Source of the DNA: Pseudomonadota bacterium
GTDB taxonomy: Bacteria; Pseudomonadota; Gammaproteobacteria; Burkholderiales; Burkholderiaceae_C
DNA length: 64,000 bases
Assembly (NCBI GenBank): GCA_030535425.1
Contig: JAUNHQ010000005.1
Coordinates: forward strand, 1-64,000
Direction of reading: 5' to 3'
Part shown: one piece after another, positions 34,567-42,345 of the stretch
Layout: every line of letters begins with the position of its first letter
Numbering within the stretch: the first letter of the stretch is position 1
Notes under the pieces: model-generated
Database searches by the model: none
What the model saw: only the letters and a program-made list of their open reading frames with translations
Told to the model about the DNA's origin: nothing
Program-made: the position numbers and the translations under genes

Positions 34567-35043
34567 CTACACCCAGCGCCGCACCCGCGCCGCGTAGCGC
34601 TCGAAAGCCGGGCCAAAGCGTGCCCGCAAGACCCGCTCCTCCGCGCGGATCTGCAACACATTCATCAGCAGCACAAACAGCGGCCAGCCCAGCCACGCCG
34701 CCGCATTGCCCAGATACACGCCCCAGCCCATCAGCACCAGCAGCATGCCCAGGTACATGGGGTTGCGGGTGAACTGGTAAACCCCTTGCGTCACCAGCAC
34801 ACTGGCCTGCGCCGGAGCCAGCGGGTTGACTGTGGTGCGCGCACGCCCAAAGGCCCGCACCCCCGCCAGCGCCAGCACCCCACCGGCCAAGGCCACCCCC
34901 AGGCCCGCCCCCAGCGCCAGCGGCCATGCCCCCGCCGGCCAAAGCTGCGCGCCAGGCACGGCACGCGCCAGCCCCCACATCAGCCCCGCCACACCCAAGC
35001 TCACCACAGGCGGGGGAATCTTGTGCTCATACCAAAAAGACAT
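34567..35043 (-). CDS. isoprenylcysteine/phospholipid methyltransferase-like membrane protein
   Basis: A 158-residue membrane protein of the ICMT/PEMT-type family. It has four hydrophobic segments and the C-terminal SAM-binding region YQFTRNPMYLGMLLVLMGWGVYLG ... AEERVLRARFGPAFERYAARVRRWV, which is the family hallmark (RNPMYLG and EE-L...FG-Y). The target is unknown. The ATG at 35043 is used; the longer frame extends into sequence without family features. Convergent with aroC. Confidence 0.85.
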   Translation of the reverse strand: MSFWYEHKIPPPVVSLGVAGLMWGLARAVPGAQLWPAGAWPLALGAGLGVALAGGVLALAGVRAFGRARTTVNPLAPAQASVLVTQGVYQFTRNPMYLGMLLVLMGWGVYLGNAAAWLGWPLFVLLMNVLQIRAEERVLRARFGPAFERYAARVRRWV

Positions 35044-35152
35044 GCAACACCCCCTGAAAAAAACCGGCACCTGCCTGCCCCCAGGCGCCCAGGCCACACA
35101 CAGGCATGGCAGCATATCCTCTCCTCCAGGCCACCGTCAGCCTCACCAAAAG

Positions 35153-35206
35153 AAAAGTGCCATTCGCGCTTGATACACAAAAGATTCAAGCTATATAAAA
35201 AATAGC
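35153..35206 (-). repeat. dispersed AGCTAT/GGCC element, copy 9
   Basis: AAAAGTGCCATTCGCGCTTG, then ATACACAAAAGATTCA, then AGCTATATAAAAAATAGC. Reverse orientation, ending 3 bp before the prmB start. Confidence 0.8.
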
Positions 35207-35209
35207 GCC

Positions 35210-36127
35210 ATGCCCTCTACATCCTCTCCCGACACCCTGGCCGCATGCGTGGCCAGCACCGCCCGCGCACTGGAACAAGCCGGTGTGCACTACGGCCACG
35301 GCACCACCTGCGCCCAGGACGAAGCCGCCTGGCTGGTGCTGCACGCCGCGGGCCTGCCGCTGGACACCGACCTGCAAGGCCCCGATGGCCGCCAGCCCCT
35401 GCCCCCCGCCCAGCTGGCGCAGGTAGCCGCGCTGCTGCAAGCGCGCATCACTACCCGCAAGCCCCTGGCCTACCTCATCCGGCAGGCCTGGCTGCAAGGC
35501 GTGCCCTTTTACGTGGACGAGCGCGCCATCATCCCCCGCAGCCTGATCGCCGAAGCCCTGGCCGACGGCAGCATCGACCCCTGGCTGCCCGAACACACAC
35601 AGCGCGTGCTCGATTTGTGCACCGGCAACGGCAGCCTGGCCGTGCTGGCCGCCCTGGCCTGGCCCGAGGTGCAAACAGATGCCGCCGACATCAGCCCCGA
35701 CGCCCTGGCCGTCGCCCGCATCAACGTGCAGCAGCACGGCCTGCACACGCGCATCCGCCTGCTCGAAAGCGACGGCCTGGCCCAGTGCCCCGGCCCCTAT
35801 GACCTGATCCTGTGCAACCCGCCCTATGTCAACACGGCCAGCATGGCCACACTGCCGCCCGAATACCAGGCCGAGCCCGCCCTGGCCCTGGCGGGCGGCA
35901 CAGACGGCATGGACTTCGTGCGCACCTTGCTGCGGCAAGCGCCCGCACACATGTGCGCGCATGGCGTGCTGGTGCTGGAAATCGGCCATGAACGCGCGCA
36001 CTTTGAGGCCGCCTTCGGGCACCTGAACCCCGTGTGGCTGCCCACCAGCGCCGGCAGCGACCAGGTGCTGCTGCTCACGCGTGAAGCCCTGTGGCCTCAG
36101 CCTTCCCACCCCGGCCAGCCCACTTAA
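35210..36127 (+). CDS. prmB: 50S ribosomal protein L3 glutamine methyltransferase
   Basis: A 305-residue N5-glutamine methyltransferase (HemK/PrmA group). The N-terminal all-helical domain leads to RKPLAYLIRQAWLQGVPFYVDERAIIPRSLIAE, then the SAM site RVLDLCTGNGSLAVLAAL (about 138-155) and the catalytic NPPY (about 203-206). YHLPFYVDERVLVPRS-type sequence around IPRS marks PrmB rather than PrmC. Repeat sequence sits directly before its start. Confidence 0.93.
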   Translation: MPSTSSPDTLAACVASTARALEQAGVHYGHGTTCAQDEAAWLVLHAAGLPLDTDLQGPDGRQPLPPAQLAQVAALLQARITTRKPLAYLIRQAWLQGVPFYVDERAIIPRSLIAEALADGSIDPWLPEHTQRVLDLCTGNGSLAVLAALAWPEVQTDAADISPDALAVARINVQQHGLHTRIRLLESDGLAQCPGPYDLILCNPPYVNTASMATLPPEYQAEPALALAGGTDGMDFVRTLLRQAPAHMCAHGVLVLEIGHERAHFEAAFGHLNPVWLPTSAGSDQVLLLTREALWPQPSHPGQPT

Positions 36128-36136
36128 CACCCAAGG

Positions 36137-36255
36137 CGCAACCCATCACAAAAAAGGGTTAACCCGAGCAGGAAAAAGGTGCAACCCACGTAGCATCACA
36201 GCGCCCGCCATCGCAACCGGATGGCTTGTTGTGATACCTCAGGAGAGTTGCACCC
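36137..36255 (+). promoter_or_regulatory. putA control region with four GTTGC-type sites
   Basis: Four GTTGC-type copies occur: GCGCAACCC (36137-36145), GTGCAACCC (36180-36188), CGCAACC (36212-36218) and GTTGCACCC (36247-36255), the last overlapping the ribosome-site spacer. E. coli PutA represses by binding GTTGCA, so autoregulation is likely. The GTGCAAC/GTTGCAC pair forms an inverted repeat around ATCACA...TGTGAT, and GGGTTAACCC at 36156-36165 is a further palindrome. Confidence 0.55.
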
Positions 36256-39200
36256 ATGTCCACCACCATCGGCATCAAGGTTGACGAAGCCTTGCGCGAG
36301 CGCATCCGCGCCGCCGCGCAAAGCCTGGGGCGCACGCCCCATTGGCTCATCAAGCAGGCCGTGGTGCAGTACGTGGACGCGCTGGAGCGTGGTGCCACCT
36401 CCATCGCCCTGCACCCTCTGACCGCACCAGATGCCGATGGCGAAGCACCTGCCGAGGCGCAACCCCAAGCCACCGAGGTGCAAGCTTTTCTGGAATTTGC
36501 CCAATCGGTGCAGCCGCAAACCGCGCTGCGCGCGGCCATCACCGCCGCCTGGCACCGGCCCGAGCCGGAATGCCTGCCCATGCTGCTGCCGCTGGCGCAA
36601 TGCCCTGACGCGGCCCAGGCCCAGGCCGTTCAAGCCCTGGCCACGCGCCTGGTGCAAGGGCTGCGCAACGCGCCTGCGGCCAGCGGCGTGGCAGCGCTGG
36701 TGCAGGAGTTTTCGCTCTCCAGCCAGGAAGGCGTGGCCCTGATGTGCCTGGCCGAGGCGCTGCTGCGCATTCCCGACAGCGCCACGCGCGACGCGCTGAT
36801 CCGCGACAAGATCAGCCGCGGCGACTGGCGCGCGCACGTCGGGCAGTCGCCCTCTTTGTTCGTCAACGCCGCCGCCTGGGGGCTGGTGCTCACCGGCAAA
36901 CTCACCAGCACCAGCAGCGAAAAAAGCCTCTCGGCCGCGCTGGCGCGGGTCATTGGCAAGGGCGGCGAGCCGCTGATTCGCCAGGGCGTGAACCAGGCCA
37001 TGAAGATGATGGGCGAGCAGTTCGTCACCGGCCAGAACATTGCCGAAGCCCTGGCCAACAGCCGCACGTGGGAGAAAAAAGGCTTTCGCTACAGCTACGA
37101 CATGCTGGGCGAAGCCGCCGCCACCGAGGCCGACGCGCAGCGCTATCTGCAAGCGTACGAGCAGGCCATTCACGCCATTGGCGCGGCCTCGGCCGGGCGC
37201 GGCATTTTTGAAGGGCCGGGCATTTCCATCAAGCTCTCGGCCCTGCACCCGCGCTACAGCCGCGCGCAGTACGAGCGCGTGATGGACGAGCTGCTGCCGC
37301 GCGTGCTGCACCTGGCCGAGCTGGCCCGCCACTACGACATCGGCATGAACATCGACGCGGAAGAAGCCGACCGGCTGGAGCTGTCGCTGGACTTGCTGCA
37401 AGCGCTGTGCGCCGCGCCCTCGCTCAAGGGCTGGGGCGGGCTGGGCTTTGTGGTGCAGGCCTACCAAAAGCGCTGCCCCTACGTCATTGACTACCTGATT
37501 GATCTGGCCCGCCGCAGCAAGCGGCGGCTGATGGTGCGCCTGGTCAAAGGCGCGTACTGGGACAGCGAAATCAAGCGCGCCCAGCTCGACGGCCTGGACG
37601 GCTATCCCGTCTACACCCGCAAAGTCCACACCGACGTGAGCTACCTGGCCTGCGCACGCAAGCTGCTGGGCGCGCCCGATGCCGTGTACCCGCAGTTCGC
37701 CACCCACAACGCGCAAACCCTGGCCGCCATCTACCACATGGCCCAGGCGCAAGGCGGCAGCTACTACAGCGGGCAGTACGAGTTTCAGTGCCTGCACGGC
37801 ATGGGCGAGCCGCTGTACGAGCAAGTCACCGGCCCCGTGGCCGAGGGCAAGCTGGCGCGCCCCTGCCGGGTGTACGCCCCCGTGGGCCATTACGACACGC
37901 TGCTGGCCTACCTGGTGCGCCGCCTGCTGGAAAACGGGGCCAACACCTCTTTTGTCAACCGCATTGGCGATGCCAGCGTGCCCGTGGCCGAGCTGGTGGC
38001 CGACCCCGTGGCCCAGGTGCTGGCCAGCGCCCAGGCCGAAGGCGTGCTGGGCGCGCCGCACCCGCGCATTGCGCTGCCGCGCGATCTGCTGGCCCAGCCA
38101 GGGCCGCTGGCGCGCCCCAATTCGCAGGGGCTGAACCTGGCGCACGAGCAGCAACTGGCCTCCCTGGCCGCCGCGCTGCTGGCCAGCACGCGCCACACGC
38201 CGCTGGCCGCCGCGCCCGGTGTGCCCCTGCCAGACGATCCGGCCCACACCCCCGGCTGGCAGCCTGTGCGCAACCCCGCCCAGCTGAACGACACCGTGGG
38301 CTGGGTGCATGAGGCCGATGCCAGCGCGGTGCAGGCCGCCGCCGAGCGCGCCGCGCAAGCCGCGCCCATCTGGTCGGGCACGCCGCCAGCGGCGCGCGCT
38401 GAGGTGCTGGCCCGCGCCGCCGATTTGCTGGAGCAGCGCAGCCAGCTGCTGCTGGGCCTGATCGTGCGCGAGGCCGGCAAAACCCTGCCCAACGCCGTGG
38501 CCGAAATCCGCGAAGCGGTGGACTTTCTGCGCTACTACGGCGCGCAAGTGGCCGCGCAGTTTGACAACGCCACCCACCGCCCGCTGGGCGTGGTGCTGGC
38601 CATCAGCCCCTGGAACTTTCCGCTGGCCATCTTCTGCGGCCAGATTGCCGCCGCCCTGGCCGCGGGCAACACCGTCATCGCCAAACCGGCCGAGCAAACC
38701 CCGCTGACCGCCGCCGCCATGACAGCCCTGCTGCACGAGGCTGGTGTGCCGCCAGGCGCCTTGCAGCTGCTGCCCGGCGCGGGCGAAACCGTGGGCGCGG
38801 CCCTGGTGGCGCACCCGCAGGTGGCCGCCGTCATGTTCACCGGCTCGACCGAAGTGGCGCGCCTGATTGCCCGCAGCCTGGCCCAGCGCCTCTCGCCCAG
38901 CGGCCAGACCATTCCGCTGATTGCCGAAACCGGCGGCCAGAACGCCCTGGTGGTGGATTCATCGGCCCTGGCCGAGCAGGTCACAGCCGATGTGCTGGCC
39001 TCGGCCTTCGACTCGGCCGGCCAGCGCTGCTCGGCCCTGCGCCTGCTGTGCGTGCAAGAAGACGTGGCCGATCGCACCATCGGCATGATCCGCCAAGCCC
39101 TGGCCGAATGGACGCTGGGCAACCCCGACCGCCTGAGCACCGACGTGGGCCCTGTCATCGACGAGGCCGCGCGCGCGCAGATCGAGTCACACATCGCCCA

Positions 39201-40332
39201 CATGCAGGCCCAGGGCCAGCGCGTCACGCGCGTGACGCGCACCGCGCCCGGCCTCAAGGGCCATTACGTGCAGCCGGCGCTGATCGAAATTGACAGCGTG
39301 GCGCGGCTGGAACGCGAAGTCTTCGGCCCCGTGCTGCACGTGCTGCGCTACCGCCGCGACGAGCTGGACGCGCTGCTGGCCGCCATCAACGCCACCGGCT
39401 ACGGCCTGACTTTTGGCCTGCACAGCCGCATTGACGAAACCATCCAGCGCGTGAGCGAGCGCATCCACGCCGGCAACCTCTACGTCAACCGCAACATCAT
39501 CGGCGCGGTGGTTGGCGTGCAGCCCTTTGGCGGCATGGGCCTTTCAGGCACCGGCCCCAAGGCCGGCGGCCCGCTGTACCTGTACCGCCTGGTGCAAGCC
39601 GCACCCAGCGCGGCCCTGCACGCCCTGCCTGCTGCACCTGCTGCGCCGGCCACAGCCGCCAAGGCTGCCCCAGCCGTGCAGGCGCCCGCCCCCGTGCAGG
39701 CACTGAGCGCCCTGGCCCAGTGGCTTGGCCAGTCGCCCGAGGCGCTGCAAGGCCAGGCCAGCGACGCCCTGCGCCTGTGCCAGGCCGCGCAGGCGGCGGC
39801 CTTCTGGCCCGTCAACACCCTGCTGCCCGGCCCCACGGGCGAAGCCAACCGCTACCGCCTGCTGCCGCGAGGCCCCGTCTGGGCCGTGCCCGCCACGCCG
39901 CTGGGCCTGCTGGCCCAGGTGTGTGCCGCCCTGGCCAGCGGCAACCCCTGCCTGCTGGCCCTGCCCCCCGGCCAGCCGGCGCTGCACACGGCCTTTGAAG
40001 CCGTGCAGGCCGCGCTGGCCCCCAGCCTGCAAGGCAGCCTGGGCGACTGGCTGCGCCGCGTCGATCCCGGCCAGGATCCAGGCGGCGACACGCTCGGCGA
40101 CAGCGCCGCCCCCATCGCTGCCGTGCTGTTTGAAGGCGATGGCGACGCCCTGCTGCGCGTCAACCAGGCCGCCGCCCGCCGCGAAGGCCCGCTGCTGCGC
40201 GTGGAAAGCCGCCGCCCCGAAGAACTGCGCGCCGGCCAGGGCTACGACCTGGCGGCCCTGGCGCACGAGCAATCCATCAGCACCAACACCGCCGCCGCCG
40301 GCGGCAACGCCCAGTTGATGACCATGCAGTAA
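36256..40332 (+). CDS. putA: PutA, trifunctional proline dehydrogenase/P5C dehydrogenase/repressor
   Basis: A 1358-residue flavoenzyme that oxidises proline to glutamate and represses the put genes when not membrane-bound. The N-terminal RHH DNA-binding domain is residues 1-45 (MSTTIGIKVDEALRERIRAAAQSLG...WLIKQAVVQYVDALE). The proline dehydrogenase barrel (about 170-480) has FATHNAQTLAAI and FQCLHGMGEPLYEQV, RVYAPVGHYDTLLAYLVRRLLENGANTSFVNRI. The aldehyde dehydrogenase part (about 565-1110) has NFPLAIFCGQIAAALAAGNTVIAKPAEQTP and the catalytic Cys in SAGQRCSALRLLCVQE. The C-terminal 220 residues (after an Ala/Pro-rich linker near 1115-1150) form the lid domain of long PutAs. It is somewhat longer than E. 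coli PutA (1320). Confidence 0.95.
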   Translation: MSTTIGIKVDEALRERIRAAAQSLGRTPHWLIKQAVVQYVDALERGATSIALHPLTAPDADGEAPAEAQPQATEVQAFLEFAQSVQPQTALRAAITAAWHRPEPECLPMLLPLAQCPDAAQAQAVQALATRLVQGLRNAPAASGVAALVQEFSLSSQEGVALMCLAEALLRIPDSATRDALIRDKISRGDWRAHVGQSPSLFVNAAAWGLVLTGKLTSTSSEKSLSAALARVIGKGGEPLIRQGVNQAMKMMGEQFVTGQNIAEALANSRTWEKKGFRYSYDMLGEAAATEADAQRYLQAYEQAIHAIGAASAGRGIFEGPGISIKLSALHPRYSRAQYERVMDELLPRVLHLAELARHYDIGMNIDAEEADRLELSLDLLQALCAAPSLKGWGGLGFVVQAYQKRCPYVIDYLIDLARRSKRRLMVRLVKGAYWDSEIKRAQLDGLDGYPVYTRKVHTDVSYLACARKLLGAPDAVYPQFATHNAQTLAAIYHMAQAQGGSYYSGQYEFQCLHGMGEPLYEQVTGPVAEGKLARPCRVYAPVGHYDTLLAYLVRRLLENGANTSFVNRIGDASVPVAELVADPVAQVLASAQAEGVLGAPHPRIALPRDLLAQPGPLARPNSQGLNLAHEQQLASLAAALLASTRHTPLAAAPGVPLPDDPAHTPGWQPVRNPAQLNDTVGWVHEADASAVQAAAERAAQAAPIWSGTPPAARAEVLARAADLLEQRSQLLLGLIVREAGKTLPNAVAEIREAVDFLRYYGAQVAAQFDNATHRPLGVVLAISPWNFPLAIFCGQIAAALAAGNTVIAKPAEQTPLTAAAMTALLHEAGVPPGALQLLPGAGETVGAALVAHPQVAAVMFTGSTEVARLIARSLAQRLSPSGQTIPLIAETGGQNALVVDSSALAEQVTADVLASAFDSAGQRCSALRLLCVQEDVADRTIGMIRQALAEWTLGNPDRLSTDVGPVIDEAARAQIESHIAHMQAQGQRVTRVTRTAPGLKGHYVQPALIEIDSVARLEREVFGPVLHVLRYRRDELDALLAAINATGYGLTFGLHSRIDETIQRVSERIHAGNLYVNRNIIGAVVGVQPFGGMGLSGTGPKAGGPLYLYRLVQAAPSAALHALPAAPAAPATAAKAAPAVQAPAPVQALSALAQWLGQSPEALQGQASDALRLCQAAQAAAFWPVNTLLPGPTGEANRYRLLPRGPVWAVPATPLGLLAQVCAALASGNPCLLALPPGQPALHTAFEAVQAALAPSLQGSLGDWLRRVDPGQDPGGDTLGDSAAPIAAVLFEGDGDALLRVNQAAARREGPLLRVESRRPEELRAGQGYDLAALAHEQSISTNTAAAGGNAQLMTMQ

Positions 40333-40333
40333 G

Positions 40334-40433
40334 TCCATTTCCAGATCAGAGCGAAACGCCAAGCGTGGCCGCTGGCAGTGCTTGAAGCACGGCAAGGCCG
40401 AGCGACAACGTGTCGCCTTGATACGGAAATGGA
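40334..40433. repeat. 100-nt imperfect palindrome between putA and putP
   Basis: TCCATTTCC (40334-40342) pairs exactly with GGAAATGGA (40425-40433); the centre is GTGCTTGAAGCAC (40378-40390). Arms between hold partly matching blocks (GGCCGCTGGC against GGCAAGGCC; GCGA against TCGC). It could fold as one long hairpin, resembling a REP/MITE-type element or a structured operon-processing site. Confidence 0.7.
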
Positions 40434-40521
40434 ATAAGCCGTGGCCGGGCCTGCCCCGGCACGGATGTCCTTCCCCCCCCTTTTTTCCTCACCCAACTTT
40501 TTTGCACAGGAGACATTCGCC

Positions 40522-42021
40522 ATGCACATCAACTGGAACGACCCCACGGCGATCATGTTCGCCATCTACCTGGTGGCCATGCTGGGCATTGGCTGGCTGG
40601 GTTATCTGAGCACCAAGAACCTGTCAGACTACATCCTGGGCGGACGCAGCCTGGGCAGCTTCGTGACCGGGCTGTCGGCGGGCGCATCGGACATGAGCGG
40701 CTGGCTGCTCATGGGCCTGCCGGGCGCGGTGTACGCCGCAGGCCTGTCGGAGTCGTGGATCGCCATCGGCCTGATCATCGGCGCCTACCTCAACTGGCGC
40801 TTCGTGGCCGCCCGCCTGCGCCTGTACACCGAGCGCGCGGGCAACGCCCTGACCCTGCCGGACTACCTGGCCCACCGCTTCGAGGACAAGGGCAACATCC
40901 TGCGCATCGTCACCGCGGCGGTCATCCTGCTGTTTTTCACCCTGTACTGCGCCTCGGGCGTGGTGGCGGGCGCGCGCCTGTTTGAAAACATGTTCGGCAT
41001 GCCCTACGCCACCGCCCTGTGGGTGGGGGCGCTGTGCACCATTGCCTACGTGTTCATCGGCGGCTTTCTGGCCGTGAGCTGGACGGACACCATCCAGGCC
41101 TCGATGATGATCACCGCCCTCATCCTCGCGCCCGTCATCGCCTGGCTGGCCGTGCAAGGCGCGCTGCAACCGGGGCAGGACTGGACGGCGCTGGTGCCCG
41201 CCGAAAAGCTGGACATCTTCAAGGGCGCCAGCTTCATCGGCATCATCTCCTTGCTGGCCTGGGGCCTGGGCTACTTTGGCCAGCCGCACATCCTGGTGCG
41301 CTTCATGGCCGCCGAATCCGTGCGCACCATTCCCAACGCCCGCCGCGTCAGCATGACCTGGATGGTGCTGTGCCTGGGCGGCGCGGTGGCCGTGGGCATG
41401 GTCGGCATCCCCTACTTTGCCGCCCACCCGCAAGGTGCCGCCGCCGTCACCAGCAACTCGGAAACCGTGTTCATGGAGCTGTCCAAGCAGCTGTTCAACC
41501 CCTGGATCGCCGGTGCGCTGCTGGCGGCCATTCTGGCGGCGGTGATGAGCACCCTCTCCTGCCAGCTGCTGGTGTGCTCCAGCGCCTTGACCGAAGACAT
41601 CTACCGCACCTTCTTTCGCAAGCAGGCCACGCAAAAAGAACTGGTGTGGGTGGGCCGCGCCATGGTGCTGCTGATTGCCGTGGTGGCCATTGCCCTGGCC
41701 AGCAACCCCAACGCCAAGGTGCTGGGCATGGTCAGCTACGCCTGGGCGGGCTTTGGCGCGGCGTTTGGCCCGGTCATCATCCTCTCGCTGCTGTGGCCGC
41801 GCATGACCCGCGACGGCGCGCTGGCCGGCATCGTGACCGGCGCCGTCACCGTGCTGGTGTGGAAGCACTTTGGCTGGCTGGGCCTGTACGAAATCGTGCC
41901 CGGCTTCATCCTCGCCTGGGTGGCCACGGTCGTCGTCAGCCAACTGGGGCAGCCCTCGGCCCAGATGCTGCAAACGCACGAGGCCGTGCAGCAAGAGCTG
42001 CGCCAGATCCGCACGCTGTAG
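40522..42021 (+). CDS. putP: PutP, sodium/proline symporter
   Basis: A 499-residue inner-membrane transporter of the SSS family, importing proline with sodium. About 13 membrane segments. Typical stretches: LSDYILGGRSLGSFVTGLSAGASDMSGWLLMGLPGAVYAAGLSESWIAIGL (about 32-83), the sodium-site GLGYFGQPHILVRFMAA, and STLSCQLLVCSSALTEDIYR. The ATG at 40522 has AGGAGA nine bases upstream; the in-frame GTG-type start at 40441 is rejected because it adds non-hydrophobic leader. It feeds PutA. Confidence 0.95.
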   Translation: MHINWNDPTAIMFAIYLVAMLGIGWLGYLSTKNLSDYILGGRSLGSFVTGLSAGASDMSGWLLMGLPGAVYAAGLSESWIAIGLIIGAYLNWRFVAARLRLYTERAGNALTLPDYLAHRFEDKGNILRIVTAAVILLFFTLYCASGVVAGARLFENMFGMPYATALWVGALCTIAYVFIGGFLAVSWTDTIQASMMITALILAPVIAWLAVQGALQPGQDWTALVPAEKLDIFKGASFIGIISLLAWGLGYFGQPHILVRFMAAESVRTIPNARRVSMTWMVLCLGGAVAVGMVGIPYFAAHPQGAAAVTSNSETVFMELSKQLFNPWIAGALLAAILAAVMSTLSCQLLVCSSALTEDIYRTFFRKQATQKELVWVGRAMVLLIAVVAIALASNPNAKVLGMVSYAWAGFGAAFGPVIILSLLWPRMTRDGALAGIVTGAVTVLVWKHFGWLGLYEIVPGFILAWVATVVVSQLGQPSAQMLQTHEAVQQELRQIRTL

Positions 42022-42044
42022 CCCCCCAGCGCACCCGGTGCCCC

Positions 42045-42078
42045 GCCTGCGGCTTGTCCAAAGCCGCAGGCTTTTTTT
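42045..42078 (+). terminator. rho-independent terminator of putP
   Basis: GCCTGCGGCTT and AAGCCGCAGGC form an 11-pair stem with a 5-base loop, followed by seven T. It lies 24 bp past the putP stop. Confidence 0.93.
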
Positions 42079-42345
42079 CTTGGCTCAAGCATGCTTCATC
42101 GCCGCATCAGACCATCATTCTTCAAACCTGTTTCGACTGGTCAATGCGCACCGTTATGGCTGCTCAAGCAGCCGCTGAAGGCCCGACTGATCCCAGGCTT
42201 GACCACTATCAAGAATTTCGCAATTGGTACGTTTACTTATGGGCGGTGCGTTGGCACGATTGCCGGATGCCACAGCGCAAATGTCAAAAAACAAACCGGC
42301 ATTCGCTGGCTTTCATGCGCGGTGGTGTCAACCAGGAGCCTTGTG
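42079..42345 (+). promoter_or_regulatory. nosZ leader with FNR/NNR-type box
   Basis: TTGACCACTATCAA at 42199-42212 fits TTGA-N6-TCAA, the target of FNR/DNR/NNR-type regulators. TACTTAT at 42234-42240 is in the right place for a -10 (start near 42247). GCTGCT-CA-AGCAGC (42159-42172) is a small hairpin upstream. The nosZ frame remains open back to 42091, but that stretch lacks protein-like composition. A GGAG ribosome site is at 42334-42337. Confidence 0.75.

Noticed and set aside
36196..38814. 872-codon open frame antisense to putA
   Set aside because: High GC with rare stops gives long shadow frames; composition is His/Gln/Gly-rich with no family match, and putA is certain.
42091..42345. In-frame extension of nosZ back to 42091
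   Set aside because: The added 85 residues lack protein-like composition, and the stretch holds the FNR-type box, -10 and ribosome site; the Tat motif sits properly after ATG 42346.
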